Shown here: positions 1 to 8,221 of the stretch, one piece after another
Position numbering within the stretch: the first letter of the stretch is position 1
Layout of the letters: each line of letters begins with the position of its first letter
From: CBDCOD01 sp965219665
Lineage (GTDB): Bacteria > Pseudomonadota > Gammaproteobacteria > CAKMZV01
Direction of reading: 5' to 3'
NCBI GenBank assembly: GCA_965219665.1
Contig: CBDCOD010000018.1
Span: 1-64,000, forward strand
DNA length: 64,000 nucleotides
Made by a program: the position numbers and the translations under genes
Notes under the pieces: generated by a model
The model's input: only the letters and a program-made list of their open reading frames with translations
What the model was told of the DNA's origin: nothing
Database searches by the model: none

Positions 1-1
1 A

Positions 2-409
2 AGTATATTTGGCATTGATCTTTATTTTGCCAGCTACCAGCCTTGGGAGGGTGCGTTACGCTCTGCGCTGCCTTTTATGAGTGATTGGCATAATTGGCGT
101 GTCATCATAGATTTATTGCTCATAGGCGTCTTTGGTGGTATATATACTGTCCCCTTATACGCAACTATTCAAAGCCACGCAGATTTACAAAAAATATCGC
201 GCATCATTGCAGGAAATAATGTTATCAATGCATTATTTATCACCATGGCTTTCGTAATAGCCATTTTATTGCTCAGCAACGGCTTTAGTATCCCTGAGTT
301 GCTGTTGTTTATGAGTCTAATGAATATAGTGGTAGCTATTGTGCTGTGTAAAGCAGATCCCCAACTGTTTGCGCATTTTAAGCAATGGTTGCTGAGTCGC
401 AGCAAATAA
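2..409 (+). CDS. MFS transporter, LplT/Aas-like, C-terminal fragment (5' end outside window)
   Basis: The reading frame is open from the left edge, so only about the last 135 residues are present. It has at least three hydrophobic segments. Motifs seen are GIDLYFA near the edge, GVFGGIYTVPLYA and the polar stretch IAGNNVINALF. That last pattern is typical of the transporter family that carries lysophospholipids (LplT) and of the transporter half of Aas-type fusions. The likely role is inner-membrane lysophospholipid flipping for re-acylation. The protein stops at a TAA with no acyltransferase domain after it, so any acyltransferase is either upstream or absent. Family assignment rests on a partial sequence; a more general MFS call is safe. 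Confidence 0.65.
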   Translation, partial: SIFGIDLYFASYQPWEGALRSALPFMSDWHNWRVIIDLLLIGVFGGIYTVPLYATIQSHADLQKISRIIAGNNVINALFITMAFVIAILLLSNGFSIPELLLFMSLMNIVVAIVLCKADPQLFAHFKQWLLSRSK

Positions 410-513
410 TCGTTATACCATTACTGTATTAAGAATGCTTGCTATGGCTGTCTAATAAGATAGTCTAAATAATGAGGATAAACCGTTTTTCAGCCAATAT
501 GAACTGAAGCGTA

Positions 514-519
514 TATAAT
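514..519 (+). promoter_or_regulatory. Probable -10 box of the dksA promoter with GC-rich discriminator
   Basis: A perfect TATAAT is followed directly by GCGCGCGC. No good -35 hexamer is seen at 17 bp. A GC-rich discriminator next to the -10 box is the hallmark of promoters inhibited by ppGpp/DksA, so autogenous control of the downstream dksA is plausible but inferred. The 200-base gap 410-609 holds nothing else that I recognise. Confidence 0.5.
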
Positions 520-609
520 GCGCGCGCTTAACATTTTATCATTCTGTGTTATTGCCTTTTAAAAGTTAGGGCTACACAGTGCGAAATTACTCAGTTATGC
601 TTTCATTTA

Positions 610-1095
610 ATGAGTAGTGTTCGAAAATTATTCAAATACAAGGATTTTTTAGATATCATTATGGAGACATTAGCAAAACATCTTGAAGACTTACCTAACT
701 ACGCGTCTGAATCAAGTAGCGAAGAATACATGAGTAGGCAGCAATTAGAGCATTTTAAAAACAAACTTATTAGTTGGAAAAAAATTCTGATCCAAGAAGC
801 AGGCTCTACCATCCAACATATCCAAACAGAGTCTCAAAGTTTGCCCGATGAGTTAGATAGAGCAACTATGGAAGAGGATTTTCGCTTAGAGTTGCGCACT
901 CGTGAGCGGGAGCACAAACTGATTCGTAAAATTGACCAAGCATTGCTGCGCATTGAAACAGGAGACTATGGTTATTGCAAGGAGACTGGTGACCCAATTG
1001 GGTTAGCGCGCTTAGATGCTCGACCTACGGCTGATTTGTGCATTGCTGCCAAAGCCCGCATGGAACAGCGTGAAAAACAAGGGCTTCCTTCTTAA
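610..1095 (+). CDS. dksA: RNA polymerase-binding transcription factor DksA, zinc site degenerate
   Basis: DksA binds the RNA polymerase secondary channel and, with ppGpp, adjusts promoter activity. The coiled-coil tip motif D80-E-L-D83-R-A85 matches the essential DxxDxA of E. coli DksA, and the stretch ARPTADLC is strongly conserved. The usual four zinc cysteines are reduced to two: C123 is followed by T126 instead of Cys, and C144 by A147 instead of Cys. Such Cys-poor DksA proteins are known (for example P. aeruginosa DksA2) and work without zinc. The N-terminus is uncertain: neither the ATG at 610 nor the one at 661 has a strong ribosome site, and the shorter form is closer to the usual length of about 150 residues. 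Confidence 0.93.
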   Translation: MSSVRKLFKYKDFLDIIMETLAKHLEDLPNYASESSSEEYMSRQQLEHFKNKLISWKKILIQEAGSTIQHIQTESQSLPDELDRATMEEDFRLELRTREREHKLIRKIDQALLRIETGDYGYCKETGDPIGLARLDARPTADLCIAAKARMEQREKQGLPS

Positions 1096-1160
1096 ACAAT
1101 TTAATTTATACTATTTAGACTAACCATTTACATTTTTTAACCATTACATTTATTGCTATT

Positions 1161-1538
1161 ATGATTACTACGACTTTTATGCGCTACTTAGCCGGTATTA
1201 TCACGCTATTCACTACACCATTGGCATTTGCTGCAGATCCTCAAGATCCTGGTCTGCTCAGTTTTCTGCCTTTAGTCGCTTTATTTCTTATTTTTTATTT
1301 TGTCCTTATTCGCCCACAACAGAAAAAAACAAAGCAACATAAAACAATGACGGAAGGGCTACAAAAAGGCGATGATATTATTACGTTTGGCGGTGTTTTA
1401 GGGCGTATCGTTGATACTGAAGAAAACCTACTTAAGGTGGAAATTGCTGAGAATGTTGCTATTACGGTGCAGCGATCAGGTGTTTCTGCTCTGATGCCCA
1501 AAGGCACTTATCGCGCTGCTTTTTCAAGCGATGAGTAA
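1161..1538 (+). CDS. yajC: Preprotein translocase subunit YajC
   Basis: Small inner-membrane partner of SecDF, 125 residues. It has a hydrophobic N-terminal segment ending in LAFAA, then one strong transmembrane helix (residues about 32-50) followed by the family motif IRPQQKK and a cytoplasmic domain with KGDDIITFGG. The first helix looks like a cleavable signal or second membrane segment, a little longer than in E. coli YajC (110 residues). A TATACT sequence about 55 bases upstream could serve as a -10 box. It is followed by secD and secF in the usual order, forming the accessory translocation module that uses proton motive force to help release exported proteins. Confidence 0.95.
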   Translation: MITTTFMRYLAGIITLFTTPLAFAADPQDPGLLSFLPLVALFLIFYFVLIRPQQKKTKQHKTMTEGLQKGDDIITFGGVLGRIVDTEENLLKVEIAENVAITVQRSGVSALMPKGTYRAAFSSDE

Positions 1539-1607
1539 AAACAAAACAGTACGCCAAGCATTTTTTCTCTATTTAGCCAGAATCTGCTCTAAGCTATAAG
1601 GCAAGCC

Positions 1608-3506
1608 GTGTTCTCTCCCCCTCCACAACGCGCTGCGGCAACAGTGCTCAACAGAAATAGTTGGTGGCGCTATTTGATTGCGCTGATAGTATTATTAGTA
1701 GGTTGCTTGTATGCATTGCCCAACGTATTTGGTGAAAATCCAGCTGTTCAAGTCTCCACCCAGAGAGGGGTTGTACTGACTACAGAGAAGATAATGGATA
1801 TTGAAAAATCTTTACAAAAAGAGGCTATCCAAAGTATTAAAACCAGCTTTTCCGAAAACAAATTAACGATTCATTTTTCTAATTCGGATGATCAATTAAA
1901 AGCAAAGCGGATTATTAGCGATCAGCTGCATGCTGGCTATGTTGTGGCGCTTAACTTAGCACCTGCTGCACCACGATGGCTACAAGACTTGAATGCCAAT
2001 CCCATGTACCTTGGTTTAGATTTGCGAGGCGGTGTCTATTTCCTTATGGAGGTAGATGTAGAAGCAGCTATCAACAATAACATTAATCGCCGCGTAGATG
2101 AAGTAAGGCGTTTATTGCGCGATGAAAAAATGCGTTATCGCCTTGTCAAGAGAGAAGCAGATGCTGTTGTTTTTTCTATGGCAAACCCGGCGGCAGGTAA
2201 TGATGCGGCTCTTGAGCTACTTGCCAAGGAGTTCACAGATAGTTCTATTGAGCCACACTCAGACAAAGCTAATCATTTTGTAATGCGTTATACAGAAGGC
2301 GCATTAAGCGAGCTGAGACGCTTTGCAGTCAGCCAAAATATCATTACACTGCGCAATCGGGTAAATGAATTAGGTGTGGCTGAGCCAGTCATCCAGCAAC
2401 AAGGCGCAAACCGTATCGTTGTACAATTGCCAGGCGTTCAAGACACTGCGCGTGCTAAAGATATTCTCGGCGCTACTGCCACATTGGAGTACAGGTTGGT
2501 TGATGATAAAGGCGATCCGCGCCGCGCTCGACAACATGGCTTTGCCCCACCTGGAACTGAGTTATATCAAACCAACACAGGGCAACCTATTCTGCTGAAA
2601 AAGTCTGTTATCGTAACGGGTGAGAATATCATTAATGCCCAATCTGGTCTTGATCAAGAATCGGGTTCCCCGATGGTGAGCGTAACATTAGACTCCATTG
2701 GAGGATCGCGCATGCTGGCAACTACTAAACGCAATGTTGGTAACCGCATGGCAGTTGTCTTTATTGAAAGCCAAATTGTTACACAAATAAAAGACGGACA
2801 GTCCATACGTAAGCGCGTAGTAAAAAAGACCGTTATCAATGCGGCAGTAATCCGTGGACAGTTTGCAAATCGCTTTCAAACAACTGGATTAGATTCACCA
2901 GGGGAAGCACGTGATTTAGCCTTATTACTTCGCGCAGGTGCGTTAGCTGCTCCAATGGAAATTGTAGAGGAGCGTACCATTGGTCCCTCGCTCGGCGCAG
3001 AGAATATTGAACAAGGCTTTTTATCAGTCATTTTAGGCTTAGCACTCGTGTTAGTGTTTATGGTTATTCGCTACAAGGTGTTCGGCTTAGTAGCAAACGT
3101 TGCGCTATGTACTAATTTGGTGCTTATCATTGCCACACTTTCCTTATTGCAAGCCACTCTGACTTTACCAGGTATTGCTGGTATTGTGCTTACTGTTGGT
3201 ATGGCCGTAGATGCTAATGTGCTTATTTTTGAGCGCATCCGTGAGGAGTTAAAAAATGGACAACCTATACAAACTGCTATATCTGCCGGCTATGATCGTG
3301 CCTTCTTGACTATTGCTGATGCAAATATCACGACACTTATTGCTGCTGTCGTACTATTCTTTTTTGGCACTGGACCCATTAAAGGCTTCGCTATCACATT
3401 ATCTATTGGCATTGTGACTTCTATGTTCACAGCAATCGTGCTTTCTCGTATTATCGTTAACCGACTGTATGGCAGTAATAGTGCACGCAACGCTTTGTCA
3501 ATCTAA
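1608..3506 (+). CDS. secD: Protein translocase subunit SecD (GTG start)
   Basis: SecD, 632 residues, close to the E. coli length. An N-terminal transmembrane helix precedes the periplasmic P1 region. The conserved GLDLRGG motif is near residue 136. After the large periplasmic domain come five helices, with the SecD signature DANVLIFERIREE in the fourth-helix region. The start is GTG at 1608, preceded by AAGG six bases upstream; no ATG fits as well. Only five bases separate it from secF, so the two are surely co-transcribed. Together with SecF and YajC it pulls substrates to the periplasmic side after SecA-driven translocation. No missing key residues were noticed. Confidence 0.97.
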   Translation: MFSPPPQRAAATVLNRNSWWRYLIALIVLLVGCLYALPNVFGENPAVQVSTQRGVVLTTEKIMDIEKSLQKEAIQSIKTSFSENKLTIHFSNSDDQLKAKRIISDQLHAGYVVALNLAPAAPRWLQDLNANPMYLGLDLRGGVYFLMEVDVEAAINNNINRRVDEVRRLLRDEKMRYRLVKREADAVVFSMANPAAGNDAALELLAKEFTDSSIEPHSDKANHFVMRYTEGALSELRRFAVSQNIITLRNRVNELGVAEPVIQQQGANRIVVQLPGVQDTARAKDILGATATLEYRLVDDKGDPRRARQHGFAPPGTELYQTNTGQPILLKKSVIVTGENIINAQSGLDQESGSPMVSVTLDSIGGSRMLATTKRNVGNRMAVVFIESQIVTQIKDGQSIRKRVVKKTVINAAVIRGQFANRFQTTGLDSPGEARDLALLLRAGALAAPMEIVEERTIGPSLGAENIEQGFLSVILGLALVLVFMVIRYKVFGLVANVALCTNLVLIIATLSLLQATLTLPGIAGIVLTVGMAVDANVLIFERIREELKNGQPIQTAISAGYDRAFLTIADANITTLIAAVVLFFFGTGPIKGFAITLSIGIVTSMFTAIVLSRIIVNRLYGSNSARNALSI

Positions 3507-3511
3507 TTATT

Positions 3512-4519
3512 ATGAATCAACTATACGGCAAGATACCCTTTACTAAGTTTCGCTTAATAGCAGCAATGCTGTCTGCTGTCCTGATTGTGGGCAGTTTAGT
3601 GAGCCTTACTGTTCGCGGATTAGAGTTTGGCATTGACTTTACTGGCGGCGTTTTGGTTGAGTTAGGTTATCAAACTCCCACACAGTTACAGCCCTTACGC
3701 GAGGCACTTAAACAACAGCAGGACTTTGGGGATTTTGAGGTGGCACATCTGAGTTCAGATAGAGAGGTACTCATACGCATCGCCCCGAACACAGAAATTA
3801 GCAATGCACAATTGGGAGAAAAAGTCATTGGCTTAGCGCGCTCACTACAAAGTGATGTGGATGTAAGGCGTGTTGAGTTTGTTGGTCCTAAAGTTGGGGA
3901 AGAATTAACAACAGATGGTGGCCTGGCAATGCTCTATGCTCTTCTTGGCATTTTGATTTATATCTCTTTCCGCTTTGAGTGGCGATTAGCGCTAGGCTCA
4001 GTGATCGCATTAGCACATGATGTAATCATTACACTTGGCTTTTTTTCATTGTTTGCTATAAGCGTTGATCTGACTGTTTTGGCTGCGGTTTTGGCTATTA
4101 TTGGCTACTCGCTCAATGATACAATTGTTGTTTTTGACCGCATCCGTGAGAATTTTATCAATCTGCGTAAAGGCAGCGCAGAAGAGGTGACTAACAAGTC
4201 ACTGAATGATATGCTTGCACGCACATTGATGACCTCGTTAACTACCTTATTCGTAGTAATCGCTTTGTTTGTTGTGGGCGGTGAAATCATTCATAATTTT
4301 TCTATTGCTTTGCTAATCGGTGTTATTGTCGGAACCTACTCTTCTATTTATGTTGCTTCATCTACTGTGCTCGCTTTAGGCATTGACAAAAAGCACCTTA
4401 TGCCACCTGAAAAAGAGCATGGTGCAGAATCTAATAGTCATACACAAATGCTATCGCAGCAGCTACAACAGCAGCGTAACCCAACTACTCCTAAAAAAAC
4501 TACACGAAGACGCCGATAG
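3512..4519 (+). CDS. secF: Protein translocase subunit SecF
   Basis: SecF, 335 residues, paired with SecD. Motifs seen: FGIDFTGG in the first periplasmic region and the paired signature DTIVVFDRIREN in the membrane domain, with six hydrophobic segments overall. The protein ends in a Gln-rich then strongly basic tail (residues about 312-335, ending TTRRRR) that E. coli SecF lacks. The tail is cytoplasmic by topology and could contact ribosomes or lipid head groups, which is inference. The ORF continues the yajC-secD-secF operon with a five-base gap. The gap 4520-4749 after it contains no convincing gene or terminator. Confidence 0.97.
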   Translation: MNQLYGKIPFTKFRLIAAMLSAVLIVGSLVSLTVRGLEFGIDFTGGVLVELGYQTPTQLQPLREALKQQQDFGDFEVAHLSSDREVLIRIAPNTEISNAQLGEKVIGLARSLQSDVDVRRVEFVGPKVGEELTTDGGLAMLYALLGILIYISFRFEWRLALGSVIALAHDVIITLGFFSLFAISVDLTVLAAVLAIIGYSLNDTIVVFDRIRENFINLRKGSAEEVTNKSLNDMLARTLMTSLTTLFVVIALFVVGGEIIHNFSIALLIGVIVGTYSSIYVASSTVLALGIDKKHLMPPEKEHGAESNSHTQMLSQQLQQQRNPTTPKKTTRRRR

Positions 4520-4749
4520 CCCCCTCCTATACCCTCTCTTCCCTCCTATCACAACAAGACTAACAACGTAAGGCGCTACTGCTGCATGGATGGAAGTCTT
4601 TTGTACAACAGGGCACAATGCAGCTGCGCGCAACTTACTGGCAGCATGATTACAAACACACTGAGAGGGGTGCGCCTAAGCGCATAGAAAATTATTTTTG
4701 TGAGTTGTGTCCTAAAAATCCGTGCTGTACAGATAGACAATTATTAGCT

Positions 4750-5178
4750 CTAACGAGAGCTGAGAAGTAATGTATCCATTCTGGAAGGAACCACAATTGC
4801 TTGCTGAGGGTAATCCATCAATAAGTGTGCAATGTCTTGCTTACTGAATGCATGATTGGAGAGTTCAACAGTGTTGGCAGCGCCGTTGCCTTGCTGATTT
4901 GACGCATATTTGGAAGGTTTAATAGCAAGGGAAATCATCACAGCATCTCCTGCTTGATGATAAGCACCGATACTAATTCCTAACGCACACAGCGTAAACA
5001 TAGCGACCAAGGCAAAAGGGGTTATTTTGTGCTTTAGCACTGCAAATACTGTCTGTCTATTGACTTTCCCTGCGTTGTCGCTGTAGGAGCCATAGCTATC
5101 AGGCAGGCAGGCACTCTGCATGATACGCCGCTCAAAATCAATTGAGCATGGTGGAACTTTTAGGTTATTGATGTCCAT
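4750..5178 (-). CDS. Putative single-pass anti-sigma factor for the overlapping ECF sigma gene
   Basis: A 142-residue protein with no family that I recognise. The N-terminal half (residues 1-55) is polar; one transmembrane helix follows (about residues 57-76, PFALVAMFTLCALGISIGAY), then a periplasmic tail of about 65 residues. The start at 5178 gives a 14-base overlap with the end of the sigma gene, implying translational coupling; a GAGG lies about 12 bases upstream. An ATG at 5196 is also possible. One-TM proteins coupled to ECF sigma genes are usually anti-sigma factors, with the cytoplasmic part binding sigma and the periplasmic part sensing stress. That role rests on position and topology only. 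It lacks a recognisable zinc anti-sigma HxxxCxxC motif. Confidence 0.55.
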   Translation of the reverse strand: MDINNLKVPPCSIDFERRIMQSACLPDSYGSYSDNAGKVNRQTVFAVLKHKITPFALVAMFTLCALGISIGAYHQAGDAVMISLAIKPSKYASNQQGNGAANTVELSNHAFSKQDIAHLLMDYPQQAIVVPSRMDTLLLSSR

Positions 5179-5749
5179 ATTTGATGAGATCCTCATTACA
5201 GACCACTTTAAGTGTTTTGCGCGCACGAGCGACAATAGATTCCACTGCCTTTGGTGTCGTTCCCATAATCTCTGCTACTTCTTTCTGAGACATCTGTTCG
5301 TAGTAAAATAGGTTCAGTGCAGTCCGAGAACGCACGTCTAGTTTGCTAATCGCCTGTTTCAAATTAGCTTGCTTTTCATCTAACAGTCCAACTTTCTCTG
5401 GTTCATATGATTGATCACCAAAATAGGTCTCGTCCTCTGTTAGTTCAGTCATTTCTTCGTAAGAATATTCAGGTCCTCTACGATTCACTTTGCGCCTGTA
5501 GTCTATGCAACGGTTTATCACTACACGGTATAGCCATGTGTGAAAGCGGCAGCCCATATCAGGATTCCAAGATTCTGGCTTATTCCAAACAGTTAAAAAC
5601 ACCTCCTGAACAATGTCCTCAGCCATTTGCACGTCAAATAATTGACGCCACGCCACTCTGTAGCAACTTTGAGAATAGATATTAACCAGCGTGCTAAACG
5701 ACTGCTCGTCTCTTTCTATAATGCGTTTGAGTAATAACGATGCTTCCAT
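5165..5749 (-). CDS. ECF-family RNA polymerase sigma factor
   Basis: A 194-residue group 4 sigma factor. Region 2 carries AEDIVQEVFLTVW and the -10-binding stretch FHTWLYRVVINRCIDYRR; an acidic linker follows; region 4 has LDVRSRTALNLFYYEQMSQKEVAEIMGTTPKAVESIVARARKTL in separate helix-turn-helix segments. It directs RNA polymerase to a small stress regulon. It sits downstream of msrP, msrQ and an EF-hand gene on the same strand, and its last codons overlap a probable anti-sigma gene. That context points to periplasmic oxidative or hypochlorite stress, as in the SigF/NrsF system that controls YedY/YedZ (MsrPQ) in Azospira. The promoter it recognises cannot be read from one copy. Confidence 0.92.
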   Translation of the reverse strand: MEASLLLKRIIERDEQSFSTLVNIYSQSCYRVAWRQLFDVQMAEDIVQEVFLTVWNKPESWNPDMGCRFHTWLYRVVINRCIDYRRKVNRRGPEYSYEEMTELTEDETYFGDQSYEPEKVGLLDEKQANLKQAISKLDVRSRTALNLFYYEQMSQKEVAEIMGTTPKAVESIVARARKTLKVVCNEDLIKYGHQ

Positions 5750-5864
5750 ATAAAAATTCCTGAAAATATTTGCGCTATATTATGTCTGTTACGTTTATAC
5801 CACATATCTCCCCCAATTCTGATGGTATTTTCATTTTCAGAAGTTAGTTAATTAATTTTTTTTG

Positions 5865-6380
5865 TTACTTATGCTCCCACTGCATGATAGGAAACGCCTT
5901 AAATTCTTCAGGAGAAATACAGCCATCACTGTTGCTATCTAATGCTTTATAAAACATATATTTATGATACATCTGTATTTCATGATGCGATAAGTGCTTG
6001 TCATTATCTATATCACAAAGCAGAAATTGCTCAGAACGAATTTTTTTGAACCCGTCTAAATTAACACCTTTTTTTCGCCGTAATATATCAGCGAATTTTT
6101 CATTTTGAAACTCTAAGGGAAACTTGGCTACTTCCAACTCAGTAATAATACCATTACTATCTGTGTCTAATTCCTCGAAAATAATAGCAGTTGCGGCAGC
6201 ATACTCAATTTCGTCTATCTTCCCATCTGCATTTTTATCTAAGCGCTCAAACATGTCAGAGGCAAATACTGGCAATGTACAAAACATACAAAGGAATGTG
6301 CCTACGCATAGCATTTTCATACGTTTAAAAGGTGCTTGTGCTCTATGTAATCTCATAAATGCTGTTTGATACGTTTGCAT
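5865..6380 (-). CDS. Secreted four-EF-hand calcium-binding protein
   Basis: A 171-residue exported protein with a long basic N-region, a hydrophobic core and a likely cleavage site after LPVFAS (about residue 41). Four EF-hand loops are visible: DKNADGKIDEIE, DTDSNGIITELE, DIDNDKHLSHHE and DSNSDGCISPEE. Positions 1, 3, 5 and 12 hold Asp/Asn/Ser and Glu, so most sites should bind calcium; the third loop has Lys where Gly usually sits. The start at 6380 has AAGGG ten bases upstream. It lies between msrQ and an ECF sigma gene, so a periplasmic calcium or stress sensor feeding the sigma system is an attractive inference, without direct proof. Confidence 0.85.
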   Translation of the reverse strand: MQTYQTAFMRLHRAQAPFKRMKMLCVGTFLCMFCTLPVFASDMFERLDKNADGKIDEIEYAAATAIIFEELDTDSNGIITELEVAKFPLEFQNEKFADILRRKKGVNLDGFKKIRSEQFLLCDIDNDKHLSHHEIQMYHKYMFYKALDSNSDGCISPEEFKAFPIMQWEHK

Positions 6381-6438
6381 TGCACAAAATCCCTTACCTA
6401 ATTAGCATACATGACACAAAAATCTCGTTAAACCACCA

Positions 6439-7038
6439 TCATAGCAATCTAAATCCCCTTCTTTTCGCTTTGTTTAGCAAACGCCAGCTCAATAATACAA
6501 TGAATACAGAAGCAAACAATAGAGGCTCAGACCAATCCGCTTTGACCAGCAGAAAAAAATGCAATATACCTAAGACTGGCAGTATATAAACCCAATTATG
6601 CAGGGATTGCCATTTCTTTTTCAAGCGAATACGCCAGCCTTGTGTTGATGTAATAGCAAGCACTACAAAAAATAGTATGGCAATCATGCCTACCCAGACG
6701 TAAGGGTGTTCTATAACATCTATGACTATTTCTTCCCAATAAAATCCTAGGTCTAAACCAAAATAGACCAGCGCATGCAAGATAGCATAAAAGCAAGAAA
6801 ACAAACCAAGCTGACGCCTGTAGTGGATAAGTGCCATCCAGCCAAATAAATCCTGTGCAGGCTTAATCATTAGCGTTAGCCCTAAAAAAAATAGACTGAT
6901 ATGCCCACTTTGATGCGTTACATACTCAATCGGATTTCCCCAAAGCAACTCCTCTATAAAGAGCCCATAAATAAAATAAAGGCAAGGTGAGAGCGATGCC
7001 GCAAAAAGGATAACACGTGCTTTCGTCCAGCTATACAT
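6439..7038 (-). CDS. msrQ: Heme-binding membrane subunit MsrQ of the methionine sulfoxide reductase system
   Basis: MsrQ (YedZ), 199 residues, a six-helix cytochrome b-like protein that takes electrons from quinols or flavin reductase and passes them to periplasmic MsrP. Heme-ligand candidates are the histidines in RRQLGLFSCFYAILHALVYF and in the pair SLHNWVYILPVLGILHFF, both in conserved positions of the family. Length matches E. coli YedZ (211). It lies 100 bases downstream of msrP on the same strand, the normal msrPQ arrangement. The C-terminus is basic (KAKRRGFRLL) and cytoplasmic. Confidence 0.92.
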   Translation of the reverse strand: MYSWTKARVILFAASLSPCLYFIYGLFIEELLWGNPIEYVTHQSGHISLFFLGLTLMIKPAQDLFGWMALIHYRRQLGLFSCFYAILHALVYFGLDLGFYWEEIVIDVIEHPYVWVGMIAILFFVVLAITSTQGWRIRLKKKWQSLHNWVYILPVLGILHFFLLVKADWSEPLLFASVFIVLLSWRLLNKAKRRGFRLL

Positions 7039-7138
7039 CAGCAGTTTGTCTAATACTTCAAATCATATAAATAACGTCACATAAACCTGTTCATAAGGCG
7101 TGTAACATTTACTACGACAAAACTTTAGTAGTTCTCAA

Positions 7139-8080
7139 TTAGTAGTTCTCAAACAAACTCATGCCTTCATATAAACTGGCAACTTGGTCGTAGCCATTAA
7201 ATAACTGAGTATCTACCTTTCTGAAAGATCCCAGTGGGCGCTCACGGCTTTGTAGCCAACGAGGGTGGTGTACTGTAGGGTTGACGTTTGCGTAAAAACC
7301 ATATTCTTGCGGTGCAGAGTCGTTCCAAGCAGTATTTGGCATCGTTTCCATAAAGTGGATTTTATCAATAGATTTAACGTATTTGAAGCCATATTTCCAA
7401 GGAACAACTAAGCGTATAGGAGCACCGTTTTGTGGTGTTAGCGACTTGCCGTACATACCTACTGCCATCATAGTTAAGGGATGCATAGCTTCGTCCATAC
7501 GCAGCCCTTCATGATAAGGCCAACGCAACACAGGGAAACGCTGCCCCTGTAAGTTTCTGGGGTCATATACAGTTGAAAAGCGAATATATTTTGCTTTAGA
7601 GGTCGGCTTAAGATGATTAATGAGTGCACTAAGTTGGAATCCATTCCACGGCACCACCATAGACCAACGCTCTACACAGCGAAATCTATATACACGCTCT
7701 TCCAATGGAAATTTTAGCAATTCCTCCATGCCAATTTTGCCGACTTTTTCTGCTTCACCAGTGACTTCAATAGTCCAAGGATCCTTTTTCTTCAACGTTT
7801 TTTCCATCCAAGCAGCGTTCCTGGCAGGGTCAGACTTGTCTGTACCTAATTCATAAAAGTTATTGTAGGTAGTTGCTCTGCGCTCTGATGTTATGCGCCC
7901 TTTGGCACTATAATGTTCATTGCGCTTACCTAAATTTGCCCAAACAGGATATGTTAGAGTGGCTCCAACGGTCGCCAAACTGGCTTTTAATATATTTCGC
8001 CTATTTAAGAAAACTGATTCGCTTGTTATCTCGCTCGGAGCGATAGGATTAACATTTTGGTATTTAGATTGAGAAGACAT
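7139..8080 (-). CDS. msrP: Periplasmic methionine sulfoxide reductase catalytic subunit MsrP (molybdoenzyme)
   Basis: MsrP (YedY), 313 residues from the chosen start. It reduces methionine sulfoxide in periplasmic proteins using a mono-molybdopterin cofactor. A twin-arginine signal (NRRNILKASLA) is near residue 28. The molybdenum-ligand cysteine is C135 in YRFRCVERW, and downstream motifs such as MHPLTMMAVG and PWKYGFKYVKSI match the family. The ATG at 8080 is preceded by CAGGAG and gives a length close to E. coli MsrP (334); the upstream ATG at 8158 would add an out-of-family leader. A 13-base stretch at the stop codon is tandemly repeated (about 7127-7153). MoaC, needed for its cofactor, is encoded across the divergent promoter region. 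Confidence 0.95.
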   Translation of the reverse strand: MSSQSKYQNVNPIAPSEITSESVFLNRRNILKASLATVGATLTYPVWANLGKRNEHYSAKGRITSERRATTYNNFYELGTDKSDPARNAAWMEKTLKKKDPWTIEVTGEAEKVGKIGMEELLKFPLEERVYRFRCVERWSMVVPWNGFQLSALINHLKPTSKAKYIRFSTVYDPRNLQGQRFPVLRWPYHEGLRMDEAMHPLTMMAVGMYGKSLTPQNGAPIRLVVPWKYGFKYVKSIDKIHFMETMPNTAWNDSAPQEYGFYANVNPTVHHPRWLQSRERPLGSFRKVDTQLFNGYDQVASLYEGMSLFENY

Positions 8081-8182
8081 TGACTTATTCTCCTGTAGAA
8101 TTAAAATTGAGGTAAACATATACAGAACATGACCTGCGAAAAGCACAGCATATTCCATCCGACTTCTTATTGCTTACGAGGC

Positions 8183-8188
8183 ATTATA
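8183..8188 (-). promoter_or_regulatory. Possible -10 box for msrP in the divergent msrP/MFS intergenic region
   Basis: On the minus strand this reads TATAAT, about 100 bases upstream of the msrP start. No convincing -35 hexamer is present. The same short region must also hold the promoter of the divergent MFS-moaC genes, so the two transcripts could be co-regulated. Confidence 0.3.
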
Positions 8189-8221
8189 TATACTCCCTCT
8201 ATAAATGAGACATAAATTATC

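Noticed and set aside
4618..4770. Small plus-strand ORF with a Cys-rich stretch (FCELCPKNPCC) between secF and the anti-sigma-like gene
   Set aside because: No ribosome site, no recognised family and overlap with the convergent gene; not enough to call.
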